Positions 1 through 9,521 of a stretch of DNA of 64,000 bases are shown here, piece by piece. The first letter of the stretch is position 1. Each line of letters begins with the position of its first letter. Made by a program: the position numbers and the translations under genes. The notes under the pieces were generated by a model. That model was not told the DNA's origin. It worked only from the letters and a program-made list of their open reading frames with translations, and did no database searches. This DNA is from Flavobacterium kingsejongi (GTDB lineage Bacteria; Bacteroidota; Bacteroidia; Flavobacteriales; Flavobacteriaceae): assembly GCF_003076475.1 (NCBI RefSeq), contig NZ_CP020919.1:2480001-2544000 (forward strand), given 5' to 3'.

Positions 1-2
1 TG

Positions 3-1229
3 ATTATTTTAAAACGATGGTCTGTAATGGTGGGGATCACCGGATTTTTAGTTACGCTGCTATTTTCACCACTACTGAGCCGCCTGACTTTTGGGTCTGC
101 TGATTATACCATCTGGTTTGTTATGTTGGCCTTTAATTTTATTTTTAGTGCGGTGGCTTCCAGCCATGCTGCCATATTGCAGGGATTGCGCATGCTAAAA
201 TTATTTGCGGTGTCCAATGTGATCTCTTCCTTTCTGGTGGCAGTTGTCACTGTACCGATTTATTATTTTTTCAGGATGGAAGGCATAGTACCCGCTTTGT
301 TTCTGGCAAGTAGCATCAACCTATTGGTCAATTGGTATTTTACCCGGAATCTTATTCCTGAAAAAGTAAGTATTACACTGGCTGAAACCATAGCGAAAGG
401 GAAACCACTATTAAAAATCGGTTTTTTATTATCACTCAATGTCATCTTTGGGCAGCTTTGTGTGTATTGTATCAAATGGTACCTCAACGGAAGCGGCTCT
501 ACCAGTGAGATACTGGGATTGTATGAAGTCAGTACAGTGATTCTCGTATCCTATGTTGGTATGATATTCAATGCCATGGGAACTGATTTTTATCCGAGGC
601 TTACTGCAATAGCGAAAGACAACGGCAAGGTACGTACATTAGTAAACGATCAGATTGAAATTGCATTACTGCTGATCACACCCGCAATTTTGTTCTTCTA
701 TTTTTTATCGCCACTGATCATCGAATTGCTGTATACAAAAGATTTCTTGGGAGTACTACTCATACTTCGTGCAGCTTTATTTGCGGTCATCATTAAAGGG
801 GTCATCTGGCCGTTGGGATTTATTATTTTATCCAAAGGCAATAATATGCTCTACTTTGTGCAGGAAATCATTAGCGATCTGCTCAATATTGCGCTTACAA
901 TTGGTTTATACCATTATTACGGATTAATCGGGATCGGTATTGCCAGTGTGATTCACTTTGCACTCTACGGGTTTTACATCTATTATATTGTAAACCGTAA
1001 CTACAATTTTAGTTTCCGTACTGAAACCTTAAGGATAATTGGGGGGACTGTTTTTTTAGGTAGTTTGGCGACAGCAGTTGTTTTTTACATGGACTATCCT
1101 TATGCTTATTTTCCGCTGGGTGGGCTCTTTATCATTGCGACTTTATTTTCCTCACGCCAACTGAATCGAAAAATTGACTTAAAAAGCTACCTGGAAAAAA
1201 TCCGGGATAAGATCCGTAAGCGCTCTTAA
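3..1229 (+). CDS. Polysaccharide flippase (Wzx-like, MOP superfamily), 5' end cut by window
   Basis: The reading frame is open from base 3 with no stop upstream, so the gene starts outside the window; the Met at 27 is probably internal. The visible ~409 residues are almost wholly hydrophobic segments (about ten membrane helices) ending in a basic tail rich in Lys and Arg, as in PST/Wzx lipid-linked oligosaccharide flippases that move undecaprenyl-linked sugar units across the inner membrane. The glycosyltransferases just downstream (1231-5247) fit a surface-polysaccharide locus. The family call is by overall hydrophobic pattern and context; the sugar substrate cannot be told. Confidence 0.8.
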   Translation: MILKRWSVMVGITGFLVTLLFSPLLSRLTFGSADYTIWFVMLAFNFIFSAVASSHAAILQGLRMLKLFAVSNVISSFLVAVVTVPIYYFFRMEGIVPALFLASSINLLVNWYFTRNLIPEKVSITLAETIAKGKPLLKIGFLLSLNVIFGQLCVYCIKWYLNGSGSTSEILGLYEVSTVILVSYVGMIFNAMGTDFYPRLTAIAKDNGKVRTLVNDQIEIALLLITPAILFFYFLSPLIIELLYTKDFLGVLLILRAALFAVIIKGVIWPLGFIILSKGNNMLYFVQEIISDLLNIALTIGLYHYYGLIGIGIASVIHFALYGFYIYYIVNRNYNFSFRTETLRIIGGTVFLGSLATAVVFYMDYPYAYFPLGGLFIIATLFSSRQLNRKIDLKSYLEKIRDKIRKRS

Positions 1230-1230
1230 T

Positions 1231-2124
1231 TCAGGAATGGAGCAGTGTTTTAAAATCCAGGAAGATATAGCGCAAAACAAGGGAATAATTCCGGTTTTTA
1301 AAGTTCAATCCAATTTCATGATGGATTCTTTTTCGCAGGGCTTTATTTTCGGATTTTTTTGTATTCAGCGAATAGGCTTTTGTAAGGATACGGTAAGTAG
1401 AATGGTTTATTTTTCGGGAATAAGCGGTTCTCTTTTGATGAAAAGTAGTACCCAAAGAATACTGTACGCGCCTTTTTTGTACTAATACAGTATCGACATA
1501 ATCAAACCAATAGTTCCTGGCACTTCGAATCCAGAAATCAAGGTCTTCATAAGACAAGCTTTCATCATAGCCTCCGAGTTTATCAAAAAGAGCTTTTTTG
1601 ATCATGGCAGCAACAGAGCAGAGTACATTTCCACCTGATAATACGGAAATATAAATATCACCAACAGGCCGTTTTTCAATGGTTTTTCCATTGGCATCTA
1701 CCGGAAAAAAATACGATATAAACGAGCCGTTTTCTGTGATGTTTTCCGCATTTCCATACACAATAGCTAAATTTTCAGAATAAGGGCTTTCGTGAAATCT
1801 CTGGACTTGTAAGGCTACACTGTCCGGTAATAAGAGGTCATCTGCTGCCAAGTCTACAAGATAGTCTCCCTCCGCATATTGTGCCGCTTTATTAAAGGTT
1901 TTGGTAGTGCCCAGATTCTGTTCGTTTACAATCAGGCGTACCGACGGGTGGTTGGTGCGCCATTCCCGGATTACAGCAACTGAGCCGTCTGTGCTGCAGT
2001 CGTCAATGATGATTAGCTCGATTGCACTATAGTGCTGAGCGATTACCGAGTCTAAAGCGGCTGCCACATATAATTCCTGATTATAGCATACACAAATAAT
2101 AGTTACTAAAGGATTATCAGTCAT
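1231..2124 (-). CDS. Glycosyltransferase family 2
   Basis: GT-A fold transferase of 297 residues. The N-terminus carries the GT2 opening strand TIICVCYNQE, then IIIDDCSTDGS (nucleotide-sugar-binding Asp pair) near residue 40 and DLAADD near residue 90, the metal-binding DxD-type site. It probably adds a sugar to a lipid-linked polysaccharide on the cytoplasmic face. The open frame extends to 2178, but the Met at 2124 is preferred: it starts right before the conserved first strand, and the longer form would overlap the divergent gene at 2172. It sits one base from the flippase stop, converging on it. Donor and acceptor are unknown. Confidence 0.85.
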   Translation of the reverse strand: MTDNPLVTIICVCYNQELYVAAALDSVIAQHYSAIELIIIDDCSTDGSVAVIREWRTNHPSVRLIVNEQNLGTTKTFNKAAQYAEGDYLVDLAADDLLLPDSVALQVQRFHESPYSENLAIVYGNAENITENGSFISYFFPVDANGKTIEKRPVGDIYISVLSGGNVLCSVAAMIKKALFDKLGGYDESLSYEDLDFWIRSARNYWFDYVDTVLVQKRRVQYSLGTTFHQKRTAYSRKINHSTYRILTKAYSLNTKKSENKALRKRIHHEIGLNFKNRNYSLVLRYIFLDFKTLLHS

Positions 2125-2142
2125 AATTGAGGCAGAAATTTC

Positions 2143-2150
2143 TATATTTG
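2143..2150 (+). promoter_or_regulatory. Flavobacterial -7 element for the GT4 gene at 2172
   Basis: TATATTTG matches TAnnTTTG and lies in the 47-bp divergent gap, 21 bp before the ATG at 2172. No TTG at the usual -33 spacing was found, so this is a partial match. Confidence 0.45.
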
Positions 2151-2171
2151 GTACGAAAATAACCATTACAG

Positions 2172-3275
2172 ATGACAAACCAAAAGCAGAACTATAAAAT
2201 TGCCCTGATTGGTTATCGGTTGAGCGGAGGTGGAGGCGACCGGGTCATGGCAAATTTATCGCTTTTCTTTGCCGAAAAAGGACTGGATGTCCATACTATT
2301 ATTGTTTTGGATGAGGTTACTTTTCCGTATGCCGGAAAATTATTAAATCTCGGGTTACTAAAAAATAAAACCAATGGAATCTATAATAAATGGATCCGTT
2401 TGAAGGCCATCCAGCGTCATTTGAGAGCTCATAATTTTGATTTCATAATTGATTTTCGGTTTCGGAGCAAGCCCATTCAGGAATTGCTGCTCTCGCGGAT
2501 CATTTACAATACCAAAACCATATTCACAGTCCACAGTTATTTGATCAACCACTATATGCCGGATTTTACGCCTTTAACCCGGTTGATGTATGGATCAGTC
2601 TATGCAAATGTGGCTATTACGGAACAGGCTACAAAACGTATTATCCAACAACATCAGTTGCGAAATACCAGGACGATTTACAACCCGGTTGATATAGCTG
2701 CGATACAGCAAAGTGCTGCTGAACCATTGGATTTGGGATTCCGCTATATTGTTGCTGTTGGGCAATTTTCAAATCCGATTAAGCAATTTGATAAGCTGAT
2801 TACCGCTTATGCGAGTTCGGTATTGGCACAAAAACAAATTCATCTAGTCATCGTAGGTGAAGGTACGTTGCAACTCAAACTGGAAGAATTGGCTGCCAGT
2901 TTGAATGTCGCTGAAAAAGTGCATTTTGCAGGTTATCAGGACAATCCGTTTGCTTACATGAAAAATGCCCTGTTTACGGTACTCAGTAGCCGGAATGAGG
3001 GATTGCCAATGGTCATTTTAGAATCGCTGGCATCGGGAACTCCGGTAGTGGCTTTTGACTGTGATTCCGGGCCACGCGAAATGATTGTATCCGGAGAAAA
3101 CGGGCTTTTGGTAGAAAACCAGGATGTGCCGAAACTTGCAGAAGCCATGAACCGCATGGCGACCGATAGTGCTTTATATGAAAGATGTAAAAATAATGCG
3201 TTGCCCAGTGTTATGCCATTTTCAATTGAGACAATAGGCAACCAATGGCTCGAACTCATGAAGATTAATTTATAA
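2172..3275 (+). CDS. Glycosyltransferase family 4 (GT-B)
   Basis: 367-residue retaining GT-B transferase. The N-terminal domain has the glycine-rich loop LSGGGGDRVMANL near residue 20 that sits at the acceptor cleft. The C-terminal domain has VAVGQFSNPIKQFDKLI and the EX7E catalytic/donor-binding signature EGLPMVILE near residues 286-294, followed by ASGTPVVAFDCDSGP. It likely extends a surface glycan, using a nucleotide sugar that cannot be predicted. It heads a tandem with the related gene at 3279 (3-bp gap), suggesting co-transcription. Confidence 0.87.
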   Translation: MTNQKQNYKIALIGYRLSGGGGDRVMANLSLFFAEKGLDVHTIIVLDEVTFPYAGKLLNLGLLKNKTNGIYNKWIRLKAIQRHLRAHNFDFIIDFRFRSKPIQELLLSRIIYNTKTIFTVHSYLINHYMPDFTPLTRLMYGSVYANVAITEQATKRIIQQHQLRNTRTIYNPVDIAAIQQSAAEPLDLGFRYIVAVGQFSNPIKQFDKLITAYASSVLAQKQIHLVIVGEGTLQLKLEELAASLNVAEKVHFAGYQDNPFAYMKNALFTVLSSRNEGLPMVILESLASGTPVVAFDCDSGPREMIVSGENGLLVENQDVPKLAEAMNRMATDSALYERCKNNALPSVMPFSIETIGNQWLELMKINL

Positions 3276-3278
3276 CCG

Positions 3279-4373
3279 ATGCGGATTCTATATATAACTC
3301 CCAGAATTAATAATCAGGGTGGAGTGGCTAAAGTCCTTTCCATTAAAACCGATTACCTGATCCGGAAATGGGGGCATGAAATCCATATCCTGACACAGAA
3401 TAAAGGCAACGAAGATCTTTTTTTTTCTTTCCACCCTAAGATCAGGTTACATGATAATATACTGAAAGGCAAAGGACTTGCTTATTTTCGGTCTTACCAG
3501 CAGCAACTGCAGCAGACTGTTGATGCCGTACAACCCGATTTGGTTATCGTTACTGATAATGGCTATAAAGCGTTTCTGATTCCGTATACGCTAAAGACAA
3601 AAGCCCGGTTGATTTTTGAAAGTCACGGTTCTTTATACAACACCGAAAAACCAATGGGCCGCATTGGAACACAAGGGGTGACCCGCTTCAAAAAGATAGG
3701 CGTGAAGCGCTATGACCTTGTCGTTTTTTTATCAAAAGCCAACCAGGAAGAATGGGGGATTTTTGCAAAGGCAAAGGTTATTCCCAATCCAATAGTGCTG
3801 CCCGGTGAAAAAAGTACCGTAACCCGAACCCAAACTGTCATTGCTGTTTCCCGAAACTCCTACGAAAAAGGTATCGACCGGTTGTTGGCGATCTGGCAAA
3901 AGGTAGCCCAGGCAAATCCTGACTGGAAATTAGTGATCTATGGAAGTACCGAAGGCTATTACGATTTGAACCAATTGGCAACGGAATTCGGCATCCTAAA
4001 TTCGGTATCTTTTTTAGCCCCCGTGCGCGATATCGAAGCGGAATATGATCGTGCCGCAGTCTATGCGATGACCTCACGTTTTGAAGGATTTCCAATGGTA
4101 CTCCTGGAAGCGATGCGATCCGGTTTACCAACAATAGCGTATGACTGCCCGTGCGGACCAGCAGCTATAATTGAAAATGAGCATACCGGATTTTTGATTG
4201 CCGATGAGGCTATCCTGGACTATGCTAATGCACTGGATACCTTGCTGAAAGAGGCGGAATTGAGAAATAAATTGGGGGCAAACGCACAACAGGCCGTAAA
4301 AAAATATGAAGCAAGTGTGATTATGGAGGAATGGAATACAGTACTGCATTCACTCATTTCTACCACTATTTAA
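3279..4373 (+). CDS. Glycosyltransferase family 4 (GT-B)
   Basis: 364-residue GT-B transferase, a distant relative of the preceding gene. It has a glycine-rich loop NNQGGVAKV near residue 12, and in the C-terminal Rossmann domain AVSRNSYEKGIDRLL and the EX7E motif EGFPMVLLE (about residues 268-276), followed by SGLPTIAYDCPCGP. Two successive GT4 genes imply two sequential sugar additions in the same polysaccharide. The last 8 bases overlap the 3' end of the convergent GT2 gene at 4366. Confidence 0.87.
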   Translation: MRILYITPRINNQGGVAKVLSIKTDYLIRKWGHEIHILTQNKGNEDLFFSFHPKIRLHDNILKGKGLAYFRSYQQQLQQTVDAVQPDLVIVTDNGYKAFLIPYTLKTKARLIFESHGSLYNTEKPMGRIGTQGVTRFKKIGVKRYDLVVFLSKANQEEWGIFAKAKVIPNPIVLPGEKSTVTRTQTVIAVSRNSYEKGIDRLLAIWQKVAQANPDWKLVIYGSTEGYYDLNQLATEFGILNSVSFLAPVRDIEAEYDRAAVYAMTSRFEGFPMVLLEAMRSGLPTIAYDCPCGPAAIIENEHTGFLIADEAILDYANALDTLLKEAELRNKLGANAQQAVKKYEASVIMEEWNTVLHSLISTTI

Positions 4374-5247
4374 GAGAGCAGAGATAGCCCAATCGATACA
4401 GGTCAAAATAGAATAAATTAGGATTGGCTCTCAGTATTCTTTTTTTGAGAAAACCCGATACCACGGTAAAACCAAAACTTACAAATGGGCGCAGGCCATA
4501 GTTGCAGAGGGTTTTATAATGCTTTAACATTGGATTTACTTGTTCAATATTCGGTAAACCATATAATACTTCTTTTCGGGTTCGTACGGCATCCAGTGAT
4601 TTCTGGAAAAAATCAGCATTGGGTTCCAATCCCAAATGGTATACCGGATTATTGATATGAAAGACGTTTACTTTCTGCAGATAGAGTTGGTAGGCAAAGT
4701 AGATATCCATCCCATAAAATTTTGTCGTTGGAAACACAACAGCCTGGAAAACGTTTTTCCGGAGCAGGATATTTCCGGACAGGATATGGGAATACGGATT
4801 TTTATTGCGTACTGTAGCCTCCTGTGATTCGCGTTGCATGCCAAATTTCCATCGCAATGCCGTTTCGGGATCCTTATGTTTCGCACTATACTGGCATCCT
4901 CCAAGTACGACTTCAGTATCGGGATGTAAGGCTTTACTGTACGTCAGCAAAAAATCCTCAGTCACAGGCAATACATCTGCATCCAGGAATAACAGCCAAT
5001 CATATTGGGCTTTTTCGGCAAGGAGTGTCCGGGTTTTGGTGCGTCCTTCATTTTTTGAATTCCGGAAGTAGGTGCAACATGCTTTTGAGGCAATGGCTGC
5101 GTTTTCGGCAAGTATAGCCTCGTCAGTAGAGCAGTCATCACAACAAATGATCTCAAACTCATGATCCAATAATTTTCCTTGTTGCAACAAAGAGTCTATC
5201 AGGGGACTGGCATTGTAATTATAAGTCGGAATTAAGATAGAGAGCAT
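4366..5247 (-). CDS. Glycosyltransferase family 2
   Basis: GT2/GT-A transferase of 293 residues. MLSILIPTYNYN opens the fold, IICCDDCSTDE follows near residue 35, and WLLFLDADVLPV (DxD metal site) near residue 90. The later segment YSHILSGNILLRK is typical of the acceptor side of family 2 enzymes. The frame could start at 5259, four codons earlier, but the Met at 5247 abuts the conserved first strand. It completes the polysaccharide cluster and points toward ftsE; the ftsE stop is about 36 bp upstream of this start, so the two may be co-transcribed. Confidence 0.85.
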   Translation of the reverse strand: MLSILIPTYNYNASPLIDSLLQQGKLLDHEFEIICCDDCSTDEAILAENAAIASKACCTYFRNSKNEGRTKTRTLLAEKAQYDWLLFLDADVLPVTEDFLLTYSKALHPDTEVVLGGCQYSAKHKDPETALRWKFGMQRESQEATVRNKNPYSHILSGNILLRKNVFQAVVFPTTKFYGMDIYFAYQLYLQKVNVFHINNPVYHLGLEPNADFFQKSLDAVRTRKEVLYGLPNIEQVNPMLKHYKTLCNYGLRPFVSFGFTVVSGFLKKRILRANPNLFYFDLYRLGYLCSLK

Positions 5248-5283
5248 AAGCAGGAGCATCGTTTAAGGTCAAAAGCGCAATCG

Positions 5284-5967
5284 TTATGTAGTGCGCTGTA
5301 CCACTTCAAAGATCATACTGTCATCACATTTTAGCGTTTTTGATGGAAATTTCATCAGTAGGGCATAATCATGGGTTGCCATGATGATGGTTTTGCCATT
5401 TTGGTTAATTTCCCGAAGCAATTGCAATACCTCAGCACTCGTTTGTGGATCCAGGTTTCCTGTCGGCTCATCGGCCAATATCAATTCTGGATCATTCAGC
5501 AAAGCGCGGGCTATGGCGATACGTTGCTGCTCACCACCCGAAAGCTGGTGTGGCATTTTCAGGGCCTTGGATTTCATAGCCACCTTATCCAGTACTTCAT
5601 CTATTTTAAGCTGAATTTCCTGTTTGTCAGTCCATCCGGTAGCTTTCAGTACAAATTCCAGATTGGCCGTAATCGTACGATCCGGAAGCAGCTTGAAATC
5701 CTGGAATACAATGCCAATTTTACGTCTTAGGTACGGGATATTTTTTTCTTTAAGCGATGCCAGGTCAAAATCAACGATACTCCCTTCGCCTTCCGTAAGC
5801 GGTAAATCAGCATAAAGCGTTTTCATGAAGCTACTCTTCCCGGAACCTGTTTTTCCAATCAGGTAGATAAATTCTCCGGAATTCACTTCCACATTGACAT
5901 TGGAAAGTACAAGGTTTTTTTCCTGGTAGATATTGGCGTTTCTTAAAAATAAGACTGGTTGTGACAT
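5284..5967 (-). CDS. ftsE: Cell-division ABC ATPase FtsE
   Basis: 227-residue ABC ATPase with Walker A GKTGSGKS (residues 38-45), Q-loop VFQDFKLLPDRT, signature LSGGEQQR near residue 143, Walker B LILADEPTGNLDP and switch His in MATHDY. The FKLLPDRT segment and overall length are characteristic of FtsE. FtsE pairs with the membrane protein FtsX to activate peptidoglycan hydrolysis at the septum. No ftsX lies next to it here, as is common when the pair is split, so the assignment rests on sequence alone. LolD-type ABC proteins are the main alternative. Confidence 0.85.
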   Translation of the reverse strand: MSQPVLFLRNANIYQEKNLVLSNVNVEVNSGEFIYLIGKTGSGKSSFMKTLYADLPLTEGEGSIVDFDLASLKEKNIPYLRRKIGIVFQDFKLLPDRTITANLEFVLKATGWTDKQEIQLKIDEVLDKVAMKSKALKMPHQLSGGEQQRIAIARALLNDPELILADEPTGNLDPQTSAEVLQLLREINQNGKTIIMATHDYALLMKFPSKTLKCDDSMIFEVVQRTT

Positions 5968-5993
5968 AATTGATTGGTATTAATTTTTTGAGC

Positions 5994-6100
5994 AAAAGGG
6001 CAGGCTGCTTTTTATCCCTGTTCCCGCCATACGCTTGTATTTTTTCAGCCGAAGAAAAATCGGCTAAAAAAGATACCACTGCTGTCGGGGCTAAAACGAC
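5994..6100 (-). repeat. Dispersed structured repeat, copy 1
   Basis: Read on the minus strand this block has AGTGGTATCTTTTTT, a perfect 6-bp hairpin (AGCCGA/TCGGCT, 6047-6065), then AAAAAATACAAGCG and GGCGGGAACAGGGAT. The same ordered blocks, with a different hairpin between them, recur at 49536-49660. This is the layout of a dispersed non-coding element or small structured RNA. From memory, similar blocks are frequent between genes in Flavobacterium genomes; the Flavo-1 RNA motif is one possible relation that I cannot verify. Confidence 0.5.
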
Positions 6101-6364
6101 GACCATAGTAGTGTTTATGCAGCTGGATTCCTCCTTTTGATTTCGTAAAAGTAAGAAGTTCAGCTGCGCAATCAAAATTTATTTATGAATCCGCAAAATC
6201 AGGAGGATTTCGTTTCTTTTCAGTTCCTCCCAAATGGCCGGTTCCGGAGGCAACATTAGCCACCTGTTAGCACTCAGGGCATGCATAACACAACTGGGAC
6301 TCCCGGGCTAAAAAATGGAATTAACAATTTGAAACGGCAGGGGTTAGCTTTTAATTCGGGATCA
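6101..6364. other. Non-coding stretch between ftsE and the TPR gene
   Basis: Apart from repeat copy 1 and the promoter at 6365, I see only a 24-codon open frame starting at 6185 with no recognisable product and a GC-richer island around 6225-6310 (including GGGACTCCCGGGC). No tRNA or known riboswitch consensus was recognised. Confidence 0.4.
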
Positions 6365-6397
6365 TTGCCCAAATCCTGATACTAAAAACTATCTTTG
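6365..6397 (+). promoter_or_regulatory. Promoter for the TPR/outer-membrane barrel operon
   Basis: TTG (6365-6367), 22 bp, then TATCTTTG (6390-6397), matching the flavobacterial TTG-N17-23-TAnnTTTG consensus. The ATG follows 54 bp later at 6452. Confidence 0.65.
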
Positions 6398-6451
6398 AAG
6401 CGTTATAAAATAAGAGAATTATAATATATTTGATTTAAAAACCGTACAACA

Positions 6452-9400
6452 ATGCATAAACTTTCCTGGCTGCCAATTCTGATGCTCTCCGCTGGAGCAC
6501 ACACCACTTTTGCACAGCAATCTGCTATATACACCAATGATCTCAAAGATTTTAATCGCGCTGTTGCACTTTATAATGAAAAACAATACCAGTCTGCACA
6601 GATTTTTTTCAATAAAATAAAAGCAGAAAATCCAAACCAGGAAGTACAGGCTGACTGTGCCTATTACATTGCTAATACAGCGATCAGGCTGAACCAGGCG
6701 AATGCTGATGCACTGATGGAAAGCTTCGTAGAGAACTATCCGACCAGTACCAAGCAAAACCAGGCCTATATTGAGGTCGCACATTATTATTTCGAACAGG
6801 GCAAATACCCACAGGCAATGTCCTGGTTTGAAAAAGTGGATGAAAATACCCTGAGCCAGGCCGATAAAGATAAATTCAATTTCCAGAAAGGCTATAGCCT
6901 CTTTACAACAGGAGACAAGAAACAGGCTGAGAAATATTTTAATACCGTTGTCAATTCCCAGGAGTACGGTTCCCAGGCGAAATATTACCTGGGCTTTATG
7001 GCCTATGAAGGAGACAACTATAAAGAAGCCAATCAGTATTTTGACCAGGTACAGGGCGAAGAGAAGTACAAAGAGAAAATGTCCTACTTCCAGGCCGATA
7101 TGAATTTTAAACTCGGTAAATTCGATAAAGCTATTGAATTGGGATTGGCAGCCATGCCAAAATCCAGCCCGATGGAAAAATCAGAGCTGTCTAAAATTAT
7201 CGGGGAAAGCTATTTCAACCTCAAACAATACGATAAAGCCATCCCTTACCTGAAAGAATACAAAGGAAAAAAAGGGAAATGGAACAACACCGACTTTTAT
7301 ATGTTGGGTTATGCATATTACAAACAGAATGATTTTGAAAATGCTATCGCACAGTTCAATAAGATCATCGATGGGAAAGATAGTGTTGCTCAAAATGCCT
7401 ATTATCATTTAGGAGAGAGTTATTTGAAATCCGACAAAAAGCAACAGGCATTGAATGCGTTCAAAAATGCTTCCGAAATGGAGTTTGATGCTAAAATCCA
7501 GGAAGACGCTTACCTGAATTATGCCAAGCTGAGTTACGAAATCGGAAACTCCTACCAGAGTATTCCGGATGTATTGTCTTCTTTTTTGAGCAAATACCCG
7601 AATACGCCTAACAAACAGGAAATAGAAACCCTGCTGATCAATTCTTTTATTACGTCCAAAAACTATAAGGATGCCTTAGTCCTGCTGGAGAAGAATAAAA
7701 GTTCCGAAAACAGGCTGGCATACCAGAAAGTGACTTTTTACCGTGGCCTTGAATTGTACACCGATGGGAATTACCAGGATGCGCTTGCCATGTTTAAAAA
7801 ATCGATAGGGGAGAACCGCGATGCTAAATTTACAGCAAGAGCGACCTTCTGGAAAGCAGAAACAGAATATACCCTGAGCAATTTCAAGGAAGCGCTACTC
7901 AGCTACAAACAGTTTTTAGGCATGGGAGAAGCCAAGAATACGCCGGAATTTAAAAATGCCAGCTACAATCTTGCCTATACCTATTTCAAATTAAAAGAAT
8001 ACGAACCGGCAGCAGAGAATTTCAAAAACTATATCGCTACAGCCGGAGCAGATAAAACAAGACTCAACGATGCCTACCTGAGAATGGGAGACAGTTATTT
8101 TGTCGCGACCAAATACTGGCCTGCGATGGAAGCATATAACAAAGTGATCGAGACTAAAGGAATGGATGCGGATTATGCTGCGTTCCAAAAAGCGATCAGT
8201 TATGGGTTTGTTGCCCGTAATGAAAAGAAAATCGAAGACCTTACTAAATTCATTCAGAATTTTCCAAAATCACAATACCGTGATGATGCGATGTTTGAAT
8301 TAGGAAATACCTATGTTACCGAGAAGAAAGACGACAGCGCCATCAAAGCCTACGACCAGTTGCTCAATGAGTACAAAAACGGATCGTATGCTTCCAAAGC
8401 AATTTTACGCGAAGGATTGGTGTATTACAATGCGGAGAAAGACCAGTTAGCTCTGGCGAAATTTAAAAAAGTTGCTGCAGATTATCCTAACACCCCTGAA
8501 GCACTGGAGGCCGTGGCAACAGCACGACTGATTTATGTAGATGGTGGGAACGTAGCAGAATATGCGACTTGGGTAAAAACCTTAAGTTTTGTTGAGGTTA
8601 CCGATGCCGAACTGGATAATACAACCTATGAATCTGCTGAAAAACAATACCTGCAGAATAATACCAAACAGGCGATAGCAGGATTTACCGGGTACCTGTC
8701 CAGTTTCCCGAACGGCATTCACTCTTTGAAAGCCAATTTCTACCTGGGGCAATTGTATTACAGTGATAAACTGGAAAATCTGGCAGTAGCCAATTTCAAA
8801 AATGTAGCAGAACGCCCAAGAAATGAATTTACCGAACAGGCATTAGCCCGCTTATCGGATATTTACCTGAAGAAAAATGATTTCACCAATGCCGTTCCGG
8901 TACTGAAACGTTTGGAAACAGAAGCCGATTATCCTCAGAATATCACATTCGCACAATCCAATCTGATGCGTGCTTACTACGATCAAAAAGATTATGCCAA
9001 TACGGTAGTGTATGCTGAAAAGGTATTGTCCAATCCTAAAACGGATGATAAAGTAAAAAGTGATGCCCAGATCATGGTGGCCCGTTCCGCAATTAAAACA
9101 AATGATGAAGGAAAAGCAAAAACCGCCTACGCCAAATTGCTGACTATCGCTAAAGGTGAGGTAGCGGCAGAAGCCTTATATTATGATGCTTATTTTAAAA
9201 ATAAAGATGGGAAGTTTGAAGCTTCCAATACGGCAGTACAGAAACTGGCCAAAGAATATTCCGGATACAAATATTTTGGAGCCAAAGGATTGGTGTTGAT
9301 GGCGAAAAATTTCTACGGACTGAAAGATGCATTCCAGGCCAATTATATCCTGGAAAGTGTCATCAAAAACTTTAAGGATTACCAGGATGTTGTAGATGAA

Positions 9401-9472
9401 GCTACTGCAGAACTTGAAATCATTAAGAAAGAAGAAGGAAAAAGCAATTCATCCATCCAGACCAGACCGTAA
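6452..9472 (+). CDS. Large exported tetratricopeptide-repeat protein
   Basis: 1006 residues. A signal peptide ends near FAQQ (about residue 22); no lipobox cysteine is seen, so the protein should be soluble in the periplasm. The rest is a continuous TPR/Sel1-like solenoid: repeated Y-x-L-G, A-Y-Y and F-x-K-x-I blocks recur throughout, e.g. AYYKQNDFENAIAQFNKII and AMFELGNTYVTEKKDDSAI. Such solenoids scaffold protein complexes. Its 49-bp linkage to an outer-membrane barrel gene suggests the two work together at the outer membrane. There is no enzymatic motif, and the partner or cargo is unknown. Confidence 0.8.
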   Translation: MHKLSWLPILMLSAGAHTTFAQQSAIYTNDLKDFNRAVALYNEKQYQSAQIFFNKIKAENPNQEVQADCAYYIANTAIRLNQANADALMESFVENYPTSTKQNQAYIEVAHYYFEQGKYPQAMSWFEKVDENTLSQADKDKFNFQKGYSLFTTGDKKQAEKYFNTVVNSQEYGSQAKYYLGFMAYEGDNYKEANQYFDQVQGEEKYKEKMSYFQADMNFKLGKFDKAIELGLAAMPKSSPMEKSELSKIIGESYFNLKQYDKAIPYLKEYKGKKGKWNNTDFYMLGYAYYKQNDFENAIAQFNKIIDGKDSVAQNAYYHLGESYLKSDKKQQALNAFKNASEMEFDAKIQEDAYLNYAKLSYEIGNSYQSIPDVLSSFLSKYPNTPNKQEIETLLINSFITSKNYKDALVLLEKNKSSENRLAYQKVTFYRGLELYTDGNYQDALAMFKKSIGENRDAKFTARATFWKAETEYTLSNFKEALLSYKQFLGMGEAKNTPEFKNASYNLAYTYFKLKEYEPAAENFKNYIATAGADKTRLNDAYLRMGDSYFVATKYWPAMEAYNKVIETKGMDADYAAFQKAISYGFVARNEKKIEDLTKFIQNFPKSQYRDDAMFELGNTYVTEKKDDSAIKAYDQLLNEYKNGSYASKAILREGLVYYNAEKDQLALAKFKKVAADYPNTPEALEAVATARLIYVDGGNVAEYATWVKTLSFVEVTDAELDNTTYESAEKQYLQNNTKQAIAGFTGYLSSFPNGIHSLKANFYLGQLYYSDKLENLAVANFKNVAERPRNEFTEQALARLSDIYLKKNDFTNAVPVLKRLETEADYPQNITFAQSNLMRAYYDQKDYANTVVYAEKVLSNPKTDDKVKSDAQIMVARSAIKTNDEGKAKTAYAKLLTIAKGEVAAEALYYDAYFKNKDGKFEASNTAVQKLAKEYSGYKYFGAKGLVLMAKNFYGLKDAFQANYILESVIKNFKDYQDVVDEATAELEIIKKEEGKSNSSIQTRP

Positions 9473-9521
9473 GGGTAAATTGATTTTACCATTTAATTTC
9501 CAAGACTTAATTTTTTAAAAT

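Noticed and set aside
5831..6175. 114-codon minus-strand frame running from the gap into ftsE
   Set aside because: Its second half is an out-of-frame reading of ftsE and its first half crosses repeat copy 1; no coherent protein.
6185..6259. 24-codon open frame ahead of the TPR gene
   Set aside because: Too short, not linked to a promoter, and no conserved features visible.
6225..6320. Possible riboswitch or tRNA-like island
   Set aside because: GC-richer with short self-complementary bits, but it matches no SAM, TPP, cobalamin or tRNA consensus I could recognise.
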